Assembly: GCF_040712315.1 (NCBI RefSeq)
Contig: NC_134013.1
Location: 9,707,001 to 9,771,000, forward strand
Reading direction: 5' to 3'
Length of the DNA: 64,000 bases
DNA from: Castanea sativa
Taxonomy: Eukaryota > Streptophyta > Magnoliopsida > Fagales > Fagaceae
The notes beneath the pieces are model-generated. The model ran no database searches, was not told the DNA's origin, and worked only from the letters and a program-made list of their open reading frames with translations. Position 1 is the stretch's first letter, and each line of letters starts with the position of its first letter. Positions 45,835 through 59,500 of the stretch are shown piece after piece. Made by a program: the position numbers and the translations under genes.

Positions 45835-48800
45835 ATTTTCTGTTATGTTTTGCAGTTTTTTTTTTTGGGCGAGAGAGAGAGTGAGTGAGCGAGCGATAGG
45901 AAGACAAGGTGAGAGAAATGGAGAGCTTTGTAGACAAGAGAACAATGGGGTCTGTCGAAGATCTACGGTTGGATATGGTGATAAACTGATAGTACGATCA
46001 GATTCCTTTAAAGAGTAAGAATAAGGAGAGGGCTGGAGCATTACGCTAAAAATGTGCCCTCCCCTTTTTGAGCACTTTTTTTGGGTCGTCCAAAAAATAT
46101 ATATATATATATATATATTATAAAATAAAATTACTTAAATTATCAACGGTTTCAAAAACTTAAATTATTAGAATGTGGTAAATTTAATCATTTAACCACA
46201 CATTAGAGAACAACAAAAAAGGAGAAATGTAACCAATACATTTTGTTTCTATTTAATTATCTTTGACCATATATTTCTAACAAAGTTTGCAAAGATCTAG
46301 CTTTAGTCTATTTATCCACTCATTTGTTAGCCTCCCTATAAATATATATATATGTTCAACGATAACATTAGGGAACGTCCTTGGTAGGATCTTGCAATCA
46401 ATTAACAGATGTTCTAGCATAAGTTTTTTAAAGGAGGGATTATATATATATGTATAACTTCAACATCGATTGGAACAGCAAGAAAGGAGAAATCTAACAA
46501 TAAATTTTGTTTCTATTTAATTATCTTTGCAAATAATGATATTGTTTGATTGTGTTTTACTAGCCCATGCAATTAGGTATTTGAATTTTAATCGAAAAAT
46601 CTAATATATTGCACCTAAGTTTTGCACTTATCTAAATAAGGGATGACAATTTTGCCACATCCCTCCCCGCGCGGGTTTTTCTCACCCCGCAAAGGTAGTG
46701 GGGCGGGGATGGGTAAGATTTTTTAGACCTATCCCGCCTCATCTCTCCCCGCATTAATAAATGCAAAATTGTAAATTTTTTATACTCTAAAACCCTACTA
46801 TTTAAACAAACATATCATTAGCTTATTTTATTTTACGCAACGTGGCTCTCTGCCTTTTTTTTCTCTCTAACAAGGTTGACAATAATGTACTAATTTTAAC
46901 GTTTTCTTTTATCTTTATTATAAACAAATTTATATATTATTGAATATTTAATTTTGTATTATAAGAATTTTTGTTGTTGTGATATTTTCTTATTAAACAC
47001 TTAAATAATATTATTTTTTTTTTGCTAAAAATTAGTTTGATTTGACGAAATAAATTTATTTATAATTTCAAGTATATTTTTATTAATGAAAAAAGTTTTA
47101 CTAAAAAAAATTTACTAGCTGTGGGCAAATTAATAAAGAGTAGAGTTTTACGGGATGGAGCGAGGCCCCAAGGGGTGGGATGATATATTTGGACTTATTA
47201 CTTTAATTATTATAGTGTCTTTGTTCCAACATAATCCTCTTTATTTTGCTTCCTTCTCACTATCAATATTTTAATATCTGGATATGATAATGTATAAAGT
47301 ATCATATCAGGTAAAAATTTAAATGACGTGGCATTACTACACCTTTAGATTTGTAAATTGTAATAATAAATTTAAATTATAAAATGGATCAATTTCAAAT
47401 GGAAATTATCATAACACGAGTTAGAGACTGAAAAAGTGTTTTAACATAAATTTTATATTTATAAAGATGTACAAGTAGCTAGCTAGGAAAGTTACCTGTC
47501 TATCTTGTATTAGGATCCTCTTTATTCAAAATTGATCAATTTCATGGTTTATTACAAATTTAAAAGTGAATCCTCTATATTTGAAATAGATCTATTTCAA
47601 AACACACTTGGTGTACTTTCAAATCTAATAAATAAAATCTCTAACAGTGAAATATATTTGGCATGGACCACTGAGAATATGGTATCAATTCATTCTTCTC
47701 CCAAAGCCTATCATTTACTAGTAGCAAATTTTCAATAGATCCATGTACAAGATTCAATTAGCTTTTCTATCTTTTCAACCTTTTCATTTCCATATTCATA
47801 TTTTTCTACTAAACATTTAAAATAATACTTGCTTCAATATAGATTATAATATAACTAAAATAAAACAAAATTTATAGCTTGGAACAATATAATCTAATTT
47901 ATCAAATAACTTCACTTGACATTATAATTAACTATAATCTCAACCTTCACAAGTGAAGATAGATTAACTTGAAATCAAACTTATACTACAATGTTCACAT
48001 CAATTGTATATAAACACAAGATATAAATAATGAAATAAAATTGATTCTCAAAAAAAAAAAAAAATTATTTGCCTTACATATGATTTTTGTTAATCAGTAC
48101 TAGTTCATTTGTAAGAGAAAAAAGAGTGGTTTAATATTGACTGGTTATCCAGAGATACTTCTAAAGAAAAAGAACCAAAAATAAAATAAAAATGTAGTAT
48201 ATAGTTAGATACATTGACCACTTTTTAAGCCAAAATAATTAATAGACAAGAGACAAATTTTATTTTAAGTGTATATATATAAGTATGCTATTATGATCAA
48301 AATTATGGGACTTTTTTTCACCTGAGGGCCTAAGGTGTTAACCTAAGTGGCCTATCTAGGGTTATATCAAACCTTCGTAGATATTGGATTATTTGGCAAG
48401 GAAATACTATTTTTGTTTTAATTGTTGTGCATATGCGTCATCCTGTAATTAAAAAAGGAAAATAGATTACATTTTTTTTTTTTACAATTGTTGTTGATGA
48501 TGGTTTATTTAACACTCGAGATGTGATCCATTTAACATGGATTAACTTTAAAATATCCATTCTCTCCTTTGTAGAGATCTAGAGAGAGTTGCAAGTACCA
48601 CTTAACCAAAAAAAAAAGTCGAATCATTATTATCTCACTTTTCTTTTTATTTTTTTAAGAAAAAAGTTAGAAACAACAATATCTTACTTGCAAATTGCAA
48701 TATTACTTATTAGTTAATTGGACAGAGGGCTGCGATCTTGTTTTAAAATGCAACAAGAATATAAGTCGGTAACCCGTCCCTTCAAATTTGGTGGAAAAGA

Positions 48801-50116
48801 GTACTCCTGTCAAGAAATAGAGTAATGATAATCACACACTCTTTATTACACTCTTAGTGTCCGTTTGTTTGCACTTTCAGATGGCAAAAAGCACTTTTTA
48901 CTTCAAAGTTCAAAATGATAGGTGTTTGGTGGGTATTAAAAAGATGTTTTAGCAAGAAAGTTGTTTTTAAAAAAAATGCAAGACTCCCAAAAAGTCAAAG
49001 GACCTTCGGCAGCTTTTGCAAAAAAACCACTTCAACTTTCAAGAATTGTTGGTTCAATTACCAAATTGCCCACTTGTTTTATTAAAAACCCAACTTTACC
49101 ATTTGAAACCCCTTCAGACCATCATGCCAAAACAGATAACACCATATTCAATAAGATAAAAACATTATTAAAATAGTGATATTGATATTATTAAAAATAA
49201 TAACATTATTAAAGTAAGACAGATAACCCACTTGATTCAAAATTTTTAGAATAACAAATAATTGATGCTAAAAAAAACTAACATTATTAAAATAATACAA
49301 ATAATATTAATAGTAATAACAAATAATTATGACAATAATATATTTATTATTATTATTATCAAGTAGTTTTTTTTATTTTTATGAGTAAGTATTAGAAGTA
49401 GTTTATTTAAAAATGAAATAAACTCTCTTATATATACATTATTCTTTTTGGTAATTTACCACTCAAACCTGCACTTTTATAAGTGCTAGCCAAACACTTA
49501 GCTTTTTCAAAAAGTACTCTTTAACAGTTTTTACCAAACACTCAATTTTTTTTAAAAGCTCAGTTTCATACCGCACTTTTTAAAAACCCTACTTTTTTTA
49601 AAAGCTCAATTTCAAAAAACTGAACCAAACTCACCTTTAGAGTGAAATACACAATTTTAGTTAAAAATGTGAAATTGTGTTCCAACACATATGAAATGGA
49701 CAATAACAAGTAAGTAATAAAATTTCCCGCAAGAAGTATATTTAATTATTTATAGCAAAACTTGCCTATCCTACCTTCACATGTACCTAAGAGTATAATA
49801 ACATAAAGTCATAAATAAGCTTTTTGGTTGGCAATTGGCATTCTTTTACTTCGTAGGGAAAGGGGTGCGTTGAATTGGGAGGCCATTTGACTCATTATAT
49901 CCTATGGTTTGCGTAATTTGACCACAACTTATGAAAGATTCGATTCTTGCAATTTTCTATTAAATCTTTTTTTCTCTCTTTTTTGTCTCTGTAGATAAAC
50001 AATATTGTACTTTGTCCTCTTTCTCTAATGTCTCCTAGAATTCAAAAGGTACGTCAATAATTCACTTTTTGATTGGTTAGTGAATGCTGATTTATCTTTT
50101 GAGGAAAAGTATTACC

Positions 50117-50157
50117 AGGGAGAGTGTACCCTGGAATTTAAAGGATACACTCTCCCT
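50117..50157. repeat. Perfect 12-bp hairpin
   Basis: AGGGAGAGTGTA (50117-50128) and its exact complement TACACTCTCCCT (50146-50157) enclose a 17-base loop. It could be the core of a tiny MITE; no duplication found. Confidence 0.8.
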
Positions 50158-50650
50158 TGTGTTTTTGTGTTGTGACGAATCTAATCGAGTACTTTTTCAA
50201 ATTCCATTGAGATTTGAAAATGTCTGAAAATTTTTGGGGTCCCTAGCAAACCATTCTTTTTAAAGTGATTCAATGAATTATGAAGATCAAAATCATCCTT
50301 CTGTAGATGCCTAGATATACAAGAAATCTAGTACAAGACAATTGATAGACTCCATATCTGAAATGTTTTCTAGCTCATTTTCTATGGCTATTGTTCTTGC
50401 TTGCTCGTGGCATGAATGCAGAACAAAATTTCAAAAAAGAAGCTTTATATATATGTTTTCTTTTGTAAACCACACTTTCATATATTTTTAGAGATGGTGA
50501 ATCATATTTTATTTCAAAAGTAACAATGGACTTTAGTTAGGAGCCTCATGGAAGAAGCAAATTGGAGTAATGAAGTAGAACGAATCAATTTCATTATTTA
50601 ATAATATTTATGTAATTAATAATGATTTAGTCATATAGATACACCAAAAA

Positions 50651-50740
50651 GTTTCGTAGCTCAACTAACACTTCATCTTATTTTTAATAGAGATATATAA
50701 GATTCAAATTTTCCTTCACCAACCATCAAATTATAAATAA
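50651..50740 (+). mobile_element. SINE-like element
   Basis: A-box-like CGTAGCTCAACTAACAC (50655-50671) and B-box-like AAGATTCAAATTTTCC (50698-50713) at tRNA-like spacing. No convincing tail or target duplication. Confidence 0.4.
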
Positions 50741-51084
50741 TTAATTAATTAAGCATACAACAGTTTTGTCAACTTTTCTCACTTTTTTTTTTTTTTGTGT
50801 GGAGGGTTGGGGGTGAATAATTATTCTCACTTGTTGAAGTGGCAAATAGTAGTTAGCATAATATCACTTTTGATGTAAATAAATTATAAACTGCCACCCT
50901 ATCAGTTGTAAAAAATATTGTGAAATTTTAAGATGTAATTAATAATTATACTTATGTTTATGTGAGATCAATACACATGAAACTCACGGATATTTTGAGA
51001 ATTTATTGGACAAAACAATACTTAGAGGTTGTTCGCATATTTTACACATATTTCAGATTTTTAATTTTGTACATATTTTTAGCA

Positions 51085-51180
51085 TTATTAGCCAATCCCT
51101 TGATTGTGGCTTGAATTAAGGCATATCAATTGTCCTTGATTCGAGTCTCATCAAAACCTCCTATCAAAAAATAAGTGTCA
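51085..51180 (+). mobile_element. SINE-like element
   Basis: A-box-like TGTGGCTTGAATTAAGG and B-box-like TTGATTCGAGTCTCATC, then a short A-rich stretch (caaaaaataag). Tentative. Confidence 0.35.
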
Positions 51181-51821
51181 TCAAGGCCTGAATCAAGACA
51201 TTTCGTCAAGAAGTTTTTTGTTCTATTATTTCTTTTTCTTTTTCTTTTTAGAAAAATATATATATATATTTGTATATTATAACACTATGTTTAGTACTTT
51301 CATTCAGATATTTGCAACCATTGAAAATTGAAAGTTAGGGACTTTGGAGTAGAAAAATGAAAGATTAAAAATTGTACAAAATTTTAAAATAAGTCAAAGC
51401 TTATATAAAAATTCTTAAAAGTTTTATAGGTATATTGTTAAATTTTTAAAAGTACATTGGTTTATTTTTAAATTTACTCTTAAATAGTCAAATTATTTAT
51501 TTAAATTTCTTATATATGAATGACACTTTTAAGTTAATTTATACTTGCATCATATTTATTTGGAAATAAAAATTCTGTTAAGATTTTTATTTGTTTTATT
51601 TTTGTATTAATTAATAAATTTTTATTCAATTTTATTTTCAACTCTAATTTTGCTTTTCACACACCTTATTTCACAAGAGGTGTTTACGACATAGGCACCA
51701 ACGAGCTTTGGGTGAAACGACGTTCACGTAGGTCTTCAAATGCCTTTTAACAATTTTTTTTTCTTTTGTTGAGGAAATGCCTTTAACAATTGGGTAGAGT
51801 TTTTCTTTCTTTAAAAAAAAA

Positions 51822-52780
51822 AAAAATGCTACATCTACAATATGTTCATGACATGACAGATCATAGGTGGTAAATTATTATTATATATATATATATATAT
51901 ATACTATTATTTAAGGGGCTTCTCTTGTTTGGATTCCTCATTTTTTAGTTCAAAAATGTCCCTACACTCCTATGTTTAAGTAAAGACAAAACTAAAGGAC
52001 AATTTGGTAAAAATGTAACTCTAACTCCCACTAAAACATTGCCTAAAAAATAGGACAAATCTCCTATAAATTTTTAAATTGATTTATTCACTTATAAATT
52101 AGATTTTTAAAATAAAAATTATATATATATATATATAAAATAAAAAAAAATACAATTTTTTTTCCTACAAAATAGGACCACTTAAAAAGAAGAAGGTAAA
52201 TTACATATTTGGTCCCTATCCTTTACACTATATTTCAATTTGGTTCATAACTTTTCAATTGTATCAATTTGGTCTTTAACCTTTTAGTGTTGTGTCGATT
52301 TAGTCATTGTCATTATCTTTTGGATGGAAACTACTGACATGGTTATAGGCACTAATTATTTTACAAATTGTTGATATGGTACAATACACATTAACTTTTA
52401 AAAAAATACTAATATTATCTATACTTCTATACAACTATTTAAGGAGCTTCCTTTGTTTGGATTCCTTATTTTTTTTAATTCAAAAATACCCTTACAGTCC
52501 TATGTTTAAGTAGAGACAAAACTAAAAGACAATCTAATAAAAATGCAACTCTAACTCCCACTAAAACATTACCTAAAAAATAGGATCACTATCCTATTAA
52601 TTTTTAAATTGATTTATTTACTTATAAATTAGATTTTTAAAATAAAAATTATATATATATAAAATAATTAAATATAGTTCTTTTTTCTACAAAATAGGTC
52701 CACTAAAAAAAAAAAAAGCCTCATCATATGCGCGAAAGTGTTGTAAAAATTTTGTGGACATAATAGCATTTCTAAAAAAA
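51822..52780. repeat. Nested repeat cluster with a 280-bp direct duplication
   Basis: Two copies of a ~270-bp unit (about 51903-52175 and 52432-52695) share atttaaggRgcttcYYttgt, ggattcctYattttttt, gtttaagtaRagacaaaact and aactctaactcccactaaaa. Between them lies another repeat with alternating 'tttggt' phrases (52195-52390: aattacatatttggtcccta). The outer borders carry the left and right end sequences of the 42.3-kb MITE (gctacatctacaatatgttc at 51827; gttgtaaaaattttgtggac at 52740). Confidence 0.65.
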
Positions 52781-53917
52781 AAAAAAATAGAGTTAACACG
52801 TTATCTTCATAATAAATTCAACTTGGGTCCAGTGTCGTGTGCACTAGACCTTGTAGGATGTTACCACATGTCAACATCTTATCACGTTTAGTGCAAAGGA
52901 CGCACTAGATCCAGTATTTCTCCCACGTGTCAACATCTTATTAGGTCAAGTGCAAAATACACACTAGATCAAAGCCTCTCTCCTGTGTGACAATGTTCAT
53001 CCGAAAAGGTAAGATATATGATTAGGATTGGGATTGGGATCGCCAATTTAGTACAAAACATACTAATTAGTAATTACGATGAGTTGTTGCATGATAGGCG
53101 GTTGGGGAAACTTTTATCATGGCACAGTGTCACTGTCAATCAAGATACTCAAGAAGGGGCTTTTCTATTTTAACCAGAAAGAAGAAAAACAAGTGGAAGC
53201 AAACACAGAGAAAGAGAAGAACAAGGAGACCAAATTAATCTTTTTCCCCCTCCCCCAGCTTTTGGCTCTTTAAATGGCAAGAAAGCAAGGAGATTAATGC
53301 CCAAAAGCAAAACTGATTGATCACACCGAAATCTAAAGTCTAATTCTAAAGAAAGTGTTTTTCATTTCAATGTAAAATGATTTTCATTTGACCAATATTT
53401 TCAGAAGTTCCAAACAATTAAAAAAAAAAAAAGATAAATACATTTCTCAACAAATATTTTACGCCAAAACAAAAAGACCTAAAATACTACAAGAGGAGAA
53501 AATCTGTCATGTTTTTGCTATATGTATCCACTCTCTCACATGGGATGAGTCCCACAAGTGTGGAGTCTATCATCATATGAGAGGTTAGATACATGTAACA
53601 AAAACATGTTATACACTTGTTTAAGGAACATAATAGTGATTAAGGAACACAATAGGTAATAATTTTGCAATCACTTACTCCATTTTTTCCCTGGCAATAA
53701 ATTTGAACTACTTCGACACCAATCGATTCTTGACTTGAGTGAATGCTTTTGAGCTTTAGTCACTTCATAAGACGGATACATTATGGTAGTTGATTCTTTT
53801 AAAAAGATTAGAGCACATGGAATGAAACGACTTGAGCAACTTTGCTTAAAGTTTCACCCGATGGCTCCATTAACTTTGTCCCTCATAGTCATAGAGTCTT
53901 TCTGTGTCTAAATAAAG

Positions 53918-53963
<46 letters not shown>

Positions 53964-55324
53964 TGCTATAGAAGATTATGCCTTTGTAGGAGATATATCA
54001 AGTATCTATACGGTTTATGCTGCTCAAAAGACTTAAAAATCTTTGGGGGATCTGTAATAGATCTAATGCTTTTTAACTTTCAGTTTCAAAAAACTTCAAA
54101 TTGTTTGAATGATTAAGCAAAGATTCCTGCTGCCACCATTACTTGGTCAATATAAACTTGTATGAATATATTCATCGTTCAGACTTAAGAGGATAGCCCG
54201 AAAAAACATTGCCAGAAAAAGTAACTAGCACCGCATTCCCAACACAATATTAGTTGCAAAATTCAAGGAAAATCCAGAGTTTGAAAACCATGGAGCTTTT
54301 CCTGATTATCTTTTCGCTTAAAAGAGTAGTGAATATTCCTATATCTAGTTAAATTCATAAGCCTTTTGGAATCAAATTTCTTAGGAGCATTTTCGTTTTC
54401 TCCTATTCCAAGGATAACCAAAATATTAGTCCACCACGATAAAATGGAATCCAGTTCCTGTCAAATATATTTAAATTTAGAGGGATATATGCCTAAACCC
54501 CACCAGATAAGCATATCAGAGATTTTTTTGGGGATCAAAACCTCATCACCAATATGTTTCAAAATTGCATAAGTCTTCATCCATTATGCAATAAGAGCAT
54601 GCTCGCTCAATTATGCAGAATTCTGATCCCATTTTACCCTAACTCAAATTGGTCATGACCTATCAATTTTGACATACAGTTCCTAGCATATATTTACTAA
54701 CCTCAAAGAGTGGGTCTTCTGATTCCTCAAAAGTCAAACCCTTGTTTCTTCATTATAGAGTGCCAGAGTTTGACTCCCCTAATAGAGTCGGCCAAACTTC
54801 ATTGTCCGAGGGAAACTACTGTGTTTTACCATTTGCCACACAAAATAGCAACAAGCCACTTACCATACCTCATTTCCTTACTTCAATCGACAATAGATGC
54901 CCTCGCTACTGTGACTACTGACTAGGACTAGGATCTGCTCATAATATTAATTGTTTACAATGAATAATGGAAATGAAAACATGAGATGTCTAGCTGTTGT
55001 ACTCAACCCCAACTTCAGGTTTAGATGCTATATTTTTTTTCCCCTCTCTTTTTTCTCCACTGTTTTTTGTTTGGCCTGAGTAAAGATGTGAAATAAAGCT
55101 GCTTCATCTAGATATCTTGGTTCTACTTTACCAAATTGCAGTAACAGAGATCCATATAAGTAAATGCTTAATAAAAACAGCATAGAAAATATCAAACTTC
55201 ACCGACCATGAAAACAAAACAAAAAAATCTTTCAACTAAAGTTCTTATTGGAATGATCTAGTGAGAGGAAAATGGAGCAAGTAAACAGAGGAAGAAGAAG
55301 AATTATGGGGAGAATAGACTATGA
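52781..55324. other. Intergenic, no gene assigned
   Basis: Includes tandem-like phrases about 52820-52990 (cacatgtcaacatcttatca / cacgtgtcaacatcttatta) and a long TA tract at 53929. The stretch 54040-54950 is less AT-rich and shows short open frames on both strands; it may be a dead gene or element, but I cannot name it. The 3' UTR of AP4M lies just below 55325. Confidence 0.35.
53929..53961. repeat. (TA)n microsatellite
   Basis: About 16 uninterrupted TA units. Confidence 0.95.
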
Positions 55325-56547
55325 TCATAACCGAGCAACATAGGAATTCGCCTGTGTGACATATCTCACCCATCTATATGGATTGTCAGTCTTGGACTTC
55401 TTAGCTATATGCAAGTATTTTACCTGCATAAAAAAGAACAGAGAAACAAACACCTTAACCATTAAAAAGGAGATAAAAATGAGCACATGGGGAAAAAAGG
55501 TTTAATTATTAAAGGGTAAACATCTTGTTATATGGCAGAATTCCAGTTCTATGATAAAAAATGTTAGTGTTTTTTTTTTAAAATGTTAGGAGATTCAATT
55601 AACTACCAAACTGGGGTCAACAAGCATGATGTCTGAAATCTTTAGTATACAGTTTAGATTCTATTTCTAGCCTAAGAGGTAATGAAAAAGATAAGTTTGG
55701 TTTTCCACCTTAAGAGGTAACGAAAACGATTCACAAACTCCCACCTAATCACTGCCATGAGAGAGCATCACTAGCACAGTAGTGAAAAAAGCATCAAAGC
55801 TAAGGGACCCATAACCTCTATAAGGGCAAGGTATAGACACCACTACATTTTTTTGATTGGTAAGTTACAAACACAGTGGGTCTTGAAACCACAACCTTAC
55901 CCTCCATCCCATTATTATGGGAGAAGGAAGTGCCGGTTGAGGCTCATTGGCAGTATAGACACCACTGCATTCTTGTACAATATTACCATCACGTGGTATC
56001 CTTCCCATCCATCATATCAACCACAAATTCTTCTACATAATTGCAACAAATTTAGAGGTATACTTAAAACTCTGATGAGTTTGTTACCATAACAGTTCAC
56101 AGGACCCAACCAATTAAGCTAATTTTTTTACCTGTAGTCTTGAACAATTGTACATTGGTATTGTAAAGGTCATGCTAACAGGTCCAGATTCCTTCACAAT
56201 ATTTCCTGCATGACACAATACACACACAATAATAAATCTTATGACATTGAAAGTAAATTTGCATTACAAAATACACAGATAAAACCTTAAAAAATATATA
56301 TAAAAAAAAAAACAAACAAACAAACTACAAAGATAAACTAGACATTCTTTACCATGTGATTCCTGTGAAAATGTCAGCTTTGCACGCAGAGTGTGTTCAG
56401 ATCCACCAACAATCTACAATTTAATGTATCAATAAATAATTTCTACTAGAAATAAAATTCATAATAAATGTGAAAATGCAACAGAGGACAGAAAGATTAC
56501 TACAAATTAGATGGATCATTAGAGTAGATATTTAAGGTAAGAGATGA

Positions 56548-56586
<39 letters not shown>

Positions 56587-59500
56587 GCTTTCTTGCCTTC
56601 TTCAAACCCCATTCAAGCCTTTTATTCGCTTCCTTAAAATCAGTTGTGTTTCCCACTGCACCAGGCTCCAACTCAAAAGTAACTCTGCAAATTTTCCAAT
56701 GAAAACACCATAATATGTAAATTGACAGTAAGTGCAATTCAGGAGAAGAAAAACGTTTTGTTTTGTGCGTCTGTGTTTCTGCGTTTAAAGTCATTTCTCA
56801 TTCAAGTCATCCAAGTCCCCTATAATGAAAATCATATGCTATCTTGAGAATTCCAGCTGAAATTTTATAAGTATACTGCAATGCATTGTGCCTTGCCCAT
56901 TAAGAAACACAGACAACTTCCAATCAATCTTTAAAAGAAAATACACCTGAGCTTGACCTCCTAGATAAAACTTGTAATAGTTTTTTTGGAATACGAAGTA
57001 AACCACTTTACGATGCTTCATAATTTCAATAACCAAACATTTTATTATGACTAGTTTTATAATAACAGAATACATGGGCATAGATAAACTGCTACCTATT
57101 CCCCAATTGTATATAATTAACAGTAAAGAGCAAATTCAAACTAGATGAACCTAACTTGTAATATGGACATTTAATATGCCCCAAATCTTGCCCATTTATA
57201 ATTGGTGTAACAAAGTGAAAACTGAAGTACCTAGTTGTATATGTTGGCAGTGGCATCTGTACTAGAATTGTGTTTGCAGTGATGCTTGAGGCGAACTCAG
57301 CACGCACTTTCAGAATTACTTCAGCCTAAGAAAAAAATTGTAAGTTTTTAATATGGACTATATAACTTACTAAACGACTAAAGGAAATTCATACTACCTT
57401 AAGAGGGCCCACTTCTTCTATCAAGGCATTAATGCGAAAAGGAGTCCTGAATTCCTGAGTCATGCGGTAGTTCATGACCGGAAATTCACCATCTGGTGGT
57501 ACCTATTTTTATAATGGTGTAATACATTATTCTTAGCACAAACACAAAAATAAGTCTTTGGAAATACGTCATTATCTCAGTTACACTCACCAGGGCCAGA
57601 GTCCTGTCAATGTCGAAATTGTCAAGATGTACAGATTCATGGAAATTACAATCATCTAGAATCACGGACCCGGAACCGGATGAATTACCATAATCTGTAC
57701 CACACAAGGCAGCACAATGATATCATCCAAGGAAGACTTCATAGATGGAAAAAATCACTAAAAAACATTCTTCTTGAAGAAATAGCCAGGATCAACCCCA
57801 TAGATCACACTTAAAAATAATATTAGCACAGATTACCACAACAGATATCATCTATAAAAATTTTAAGAAAAAAGGGGAGAGAGAGCATTAAACAGCTTGT
57901 GTACTGAGTACTGAGAGGGTCAGCCCATATATAGATGAACTGGAAGTTCTAACTTAGCTTGGAATCTACTTGAAGTAATTAATTTGAATTCCTTCTCGGG
58001 AAACAATATATAAAGAAGTCTTAACAATACAGTTAAATACAGTTTACCATTATTCATCTATTAAAATAACACCTCATGGAAAGGCATCAGTGAAAGAGAT
58101 AATTTTAACTCTTTAGGCAAACTAAAAGACCTAGTTCTTGCATTCACAACACACACACACACATTAACATATCATAAACTCCAAACTAGATAAGAGGTTC
58201 AGTTAATGTGGCTTCTAACCCCTCTTGTACAGCCCTCCATCAGTGAAAGAGAGAAATCTAGCACTTTAGGCAAACTAAAAGACCTAGTTCTCGCATTCAC
58301 AACACACACACATCGAAACATATCATAAACTCCAAACTAGATAAGAGGTTCGGTTATTGTAGCTTAAAACTATCATACAGAATCCAACATACATTTAATC
58401 CACATGTAAGGAAAATAAGCTGAAAGAATAACAAGAGCAAATGCCAAAGAGTATTTGAAAAAGATTTCTATGTTGTCCAGCAATACCATAGATTGAACTT
58501 CCGCCTCTTCCTATACTCAGGTCATCATTAAGAGCAAGCCGAATTTCTGGATTTCCTGAAAGATAACTCTTCATTTGAATGGTGCCATCAATCTCAGAAG
58601 TTAGTATATATCCCTGTATAATCCACAGTAAGTAAACAAGTTTTGAACTTCCAATTCATACAAGCACAAAACGATAAAATATGGTGATACAACATAGAAT
58701 CATAAACAAATTGATATAAATATAAGCAGAAAGTTCCATCTCTAGATTGAATAAGAAAACAATTTATCCCTGGATCACAATTGCAGATAGTTTCCCAATG
58801 CAGTATTATAAGTTGTGCCACTCAATGCTAACAAGGAAAATGTGACCAAAACTTAACTAGTTCATTAATTTTAGAAGAAATTGTTGTCAAGCAACAACTT
58901 GGAACCTACAAAATTAGTAGAATGTCTCAAACCCCCCCCCCCCCCTCTTTTTAGGTGGGTCTGCTTCCTTTTGATTCTAGGTAAAGAAGAAAATGCAGTT
59001 ATATATCACGACAAAGAATTTAAACTACCAGTCCTTGCAGGCCCCAAAACCACATCCAACCCCACTTAAGGAAAAATCTTTGTATCATCATAACAAAAAT
59101 GACAAAAGGCAAGATAATAAATAACTACTTGCATGCAAGTTAAAGTACTGGTAGTGCATACACTAGGATTGTTTATTATTATTCCTCATTTGGACACTAT
59201 TATTCCTCATCTGGACACCAACAAACATTGAAACAATACTCTGGCTATGAATGAAAAATAAGCTTGATGCTGTTTGCAAGGGTTTTTGGTTAATCTCAAT
59301 GACTGATAGTAATAGAAGTACAGAGCAAGGCAAAATACTCACACTAGAGCTGAATGTAACACTTATTTTCTCAATTATGTCCACAAAAATTTCTTCCCTC
59401 TTTCTACCCCCAGGCTCATTTGCTACAACAGATTTTGTAACAGCTGTCCCTGGCATTCTTCTTTTTGACCCTTGCTGCAAACATGTGAGTTTTACTAGTC

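Larger units (their letters stand above)
46060..51080. other. Gene-poor repeat region
   Basis: Very AT-rich. Contains a GC-rich island at 46660-46760 with a related piece at 47150-47195 (ccctccccgcgcggg, ggggcggggatggg, gggatggagcgaggcccc) that looks like the two ends of a degraded repeat. At 48855-49640 is a possible hAT-like remnant (tagtgtccgtttgtttg at the left, aaccaaactcacc at the right). A SINE-like unit lies at 50651-50740. No host exon recognised. Confidence 0.4.

Noticed and set aside
45835..46041. Upstream in-frame ATG (46041) as start of the BAHD protein
   Set aside because: The extra 69 residues are low-complexity and not BAHD-like, and they would overlap the likely leader and TATA region.
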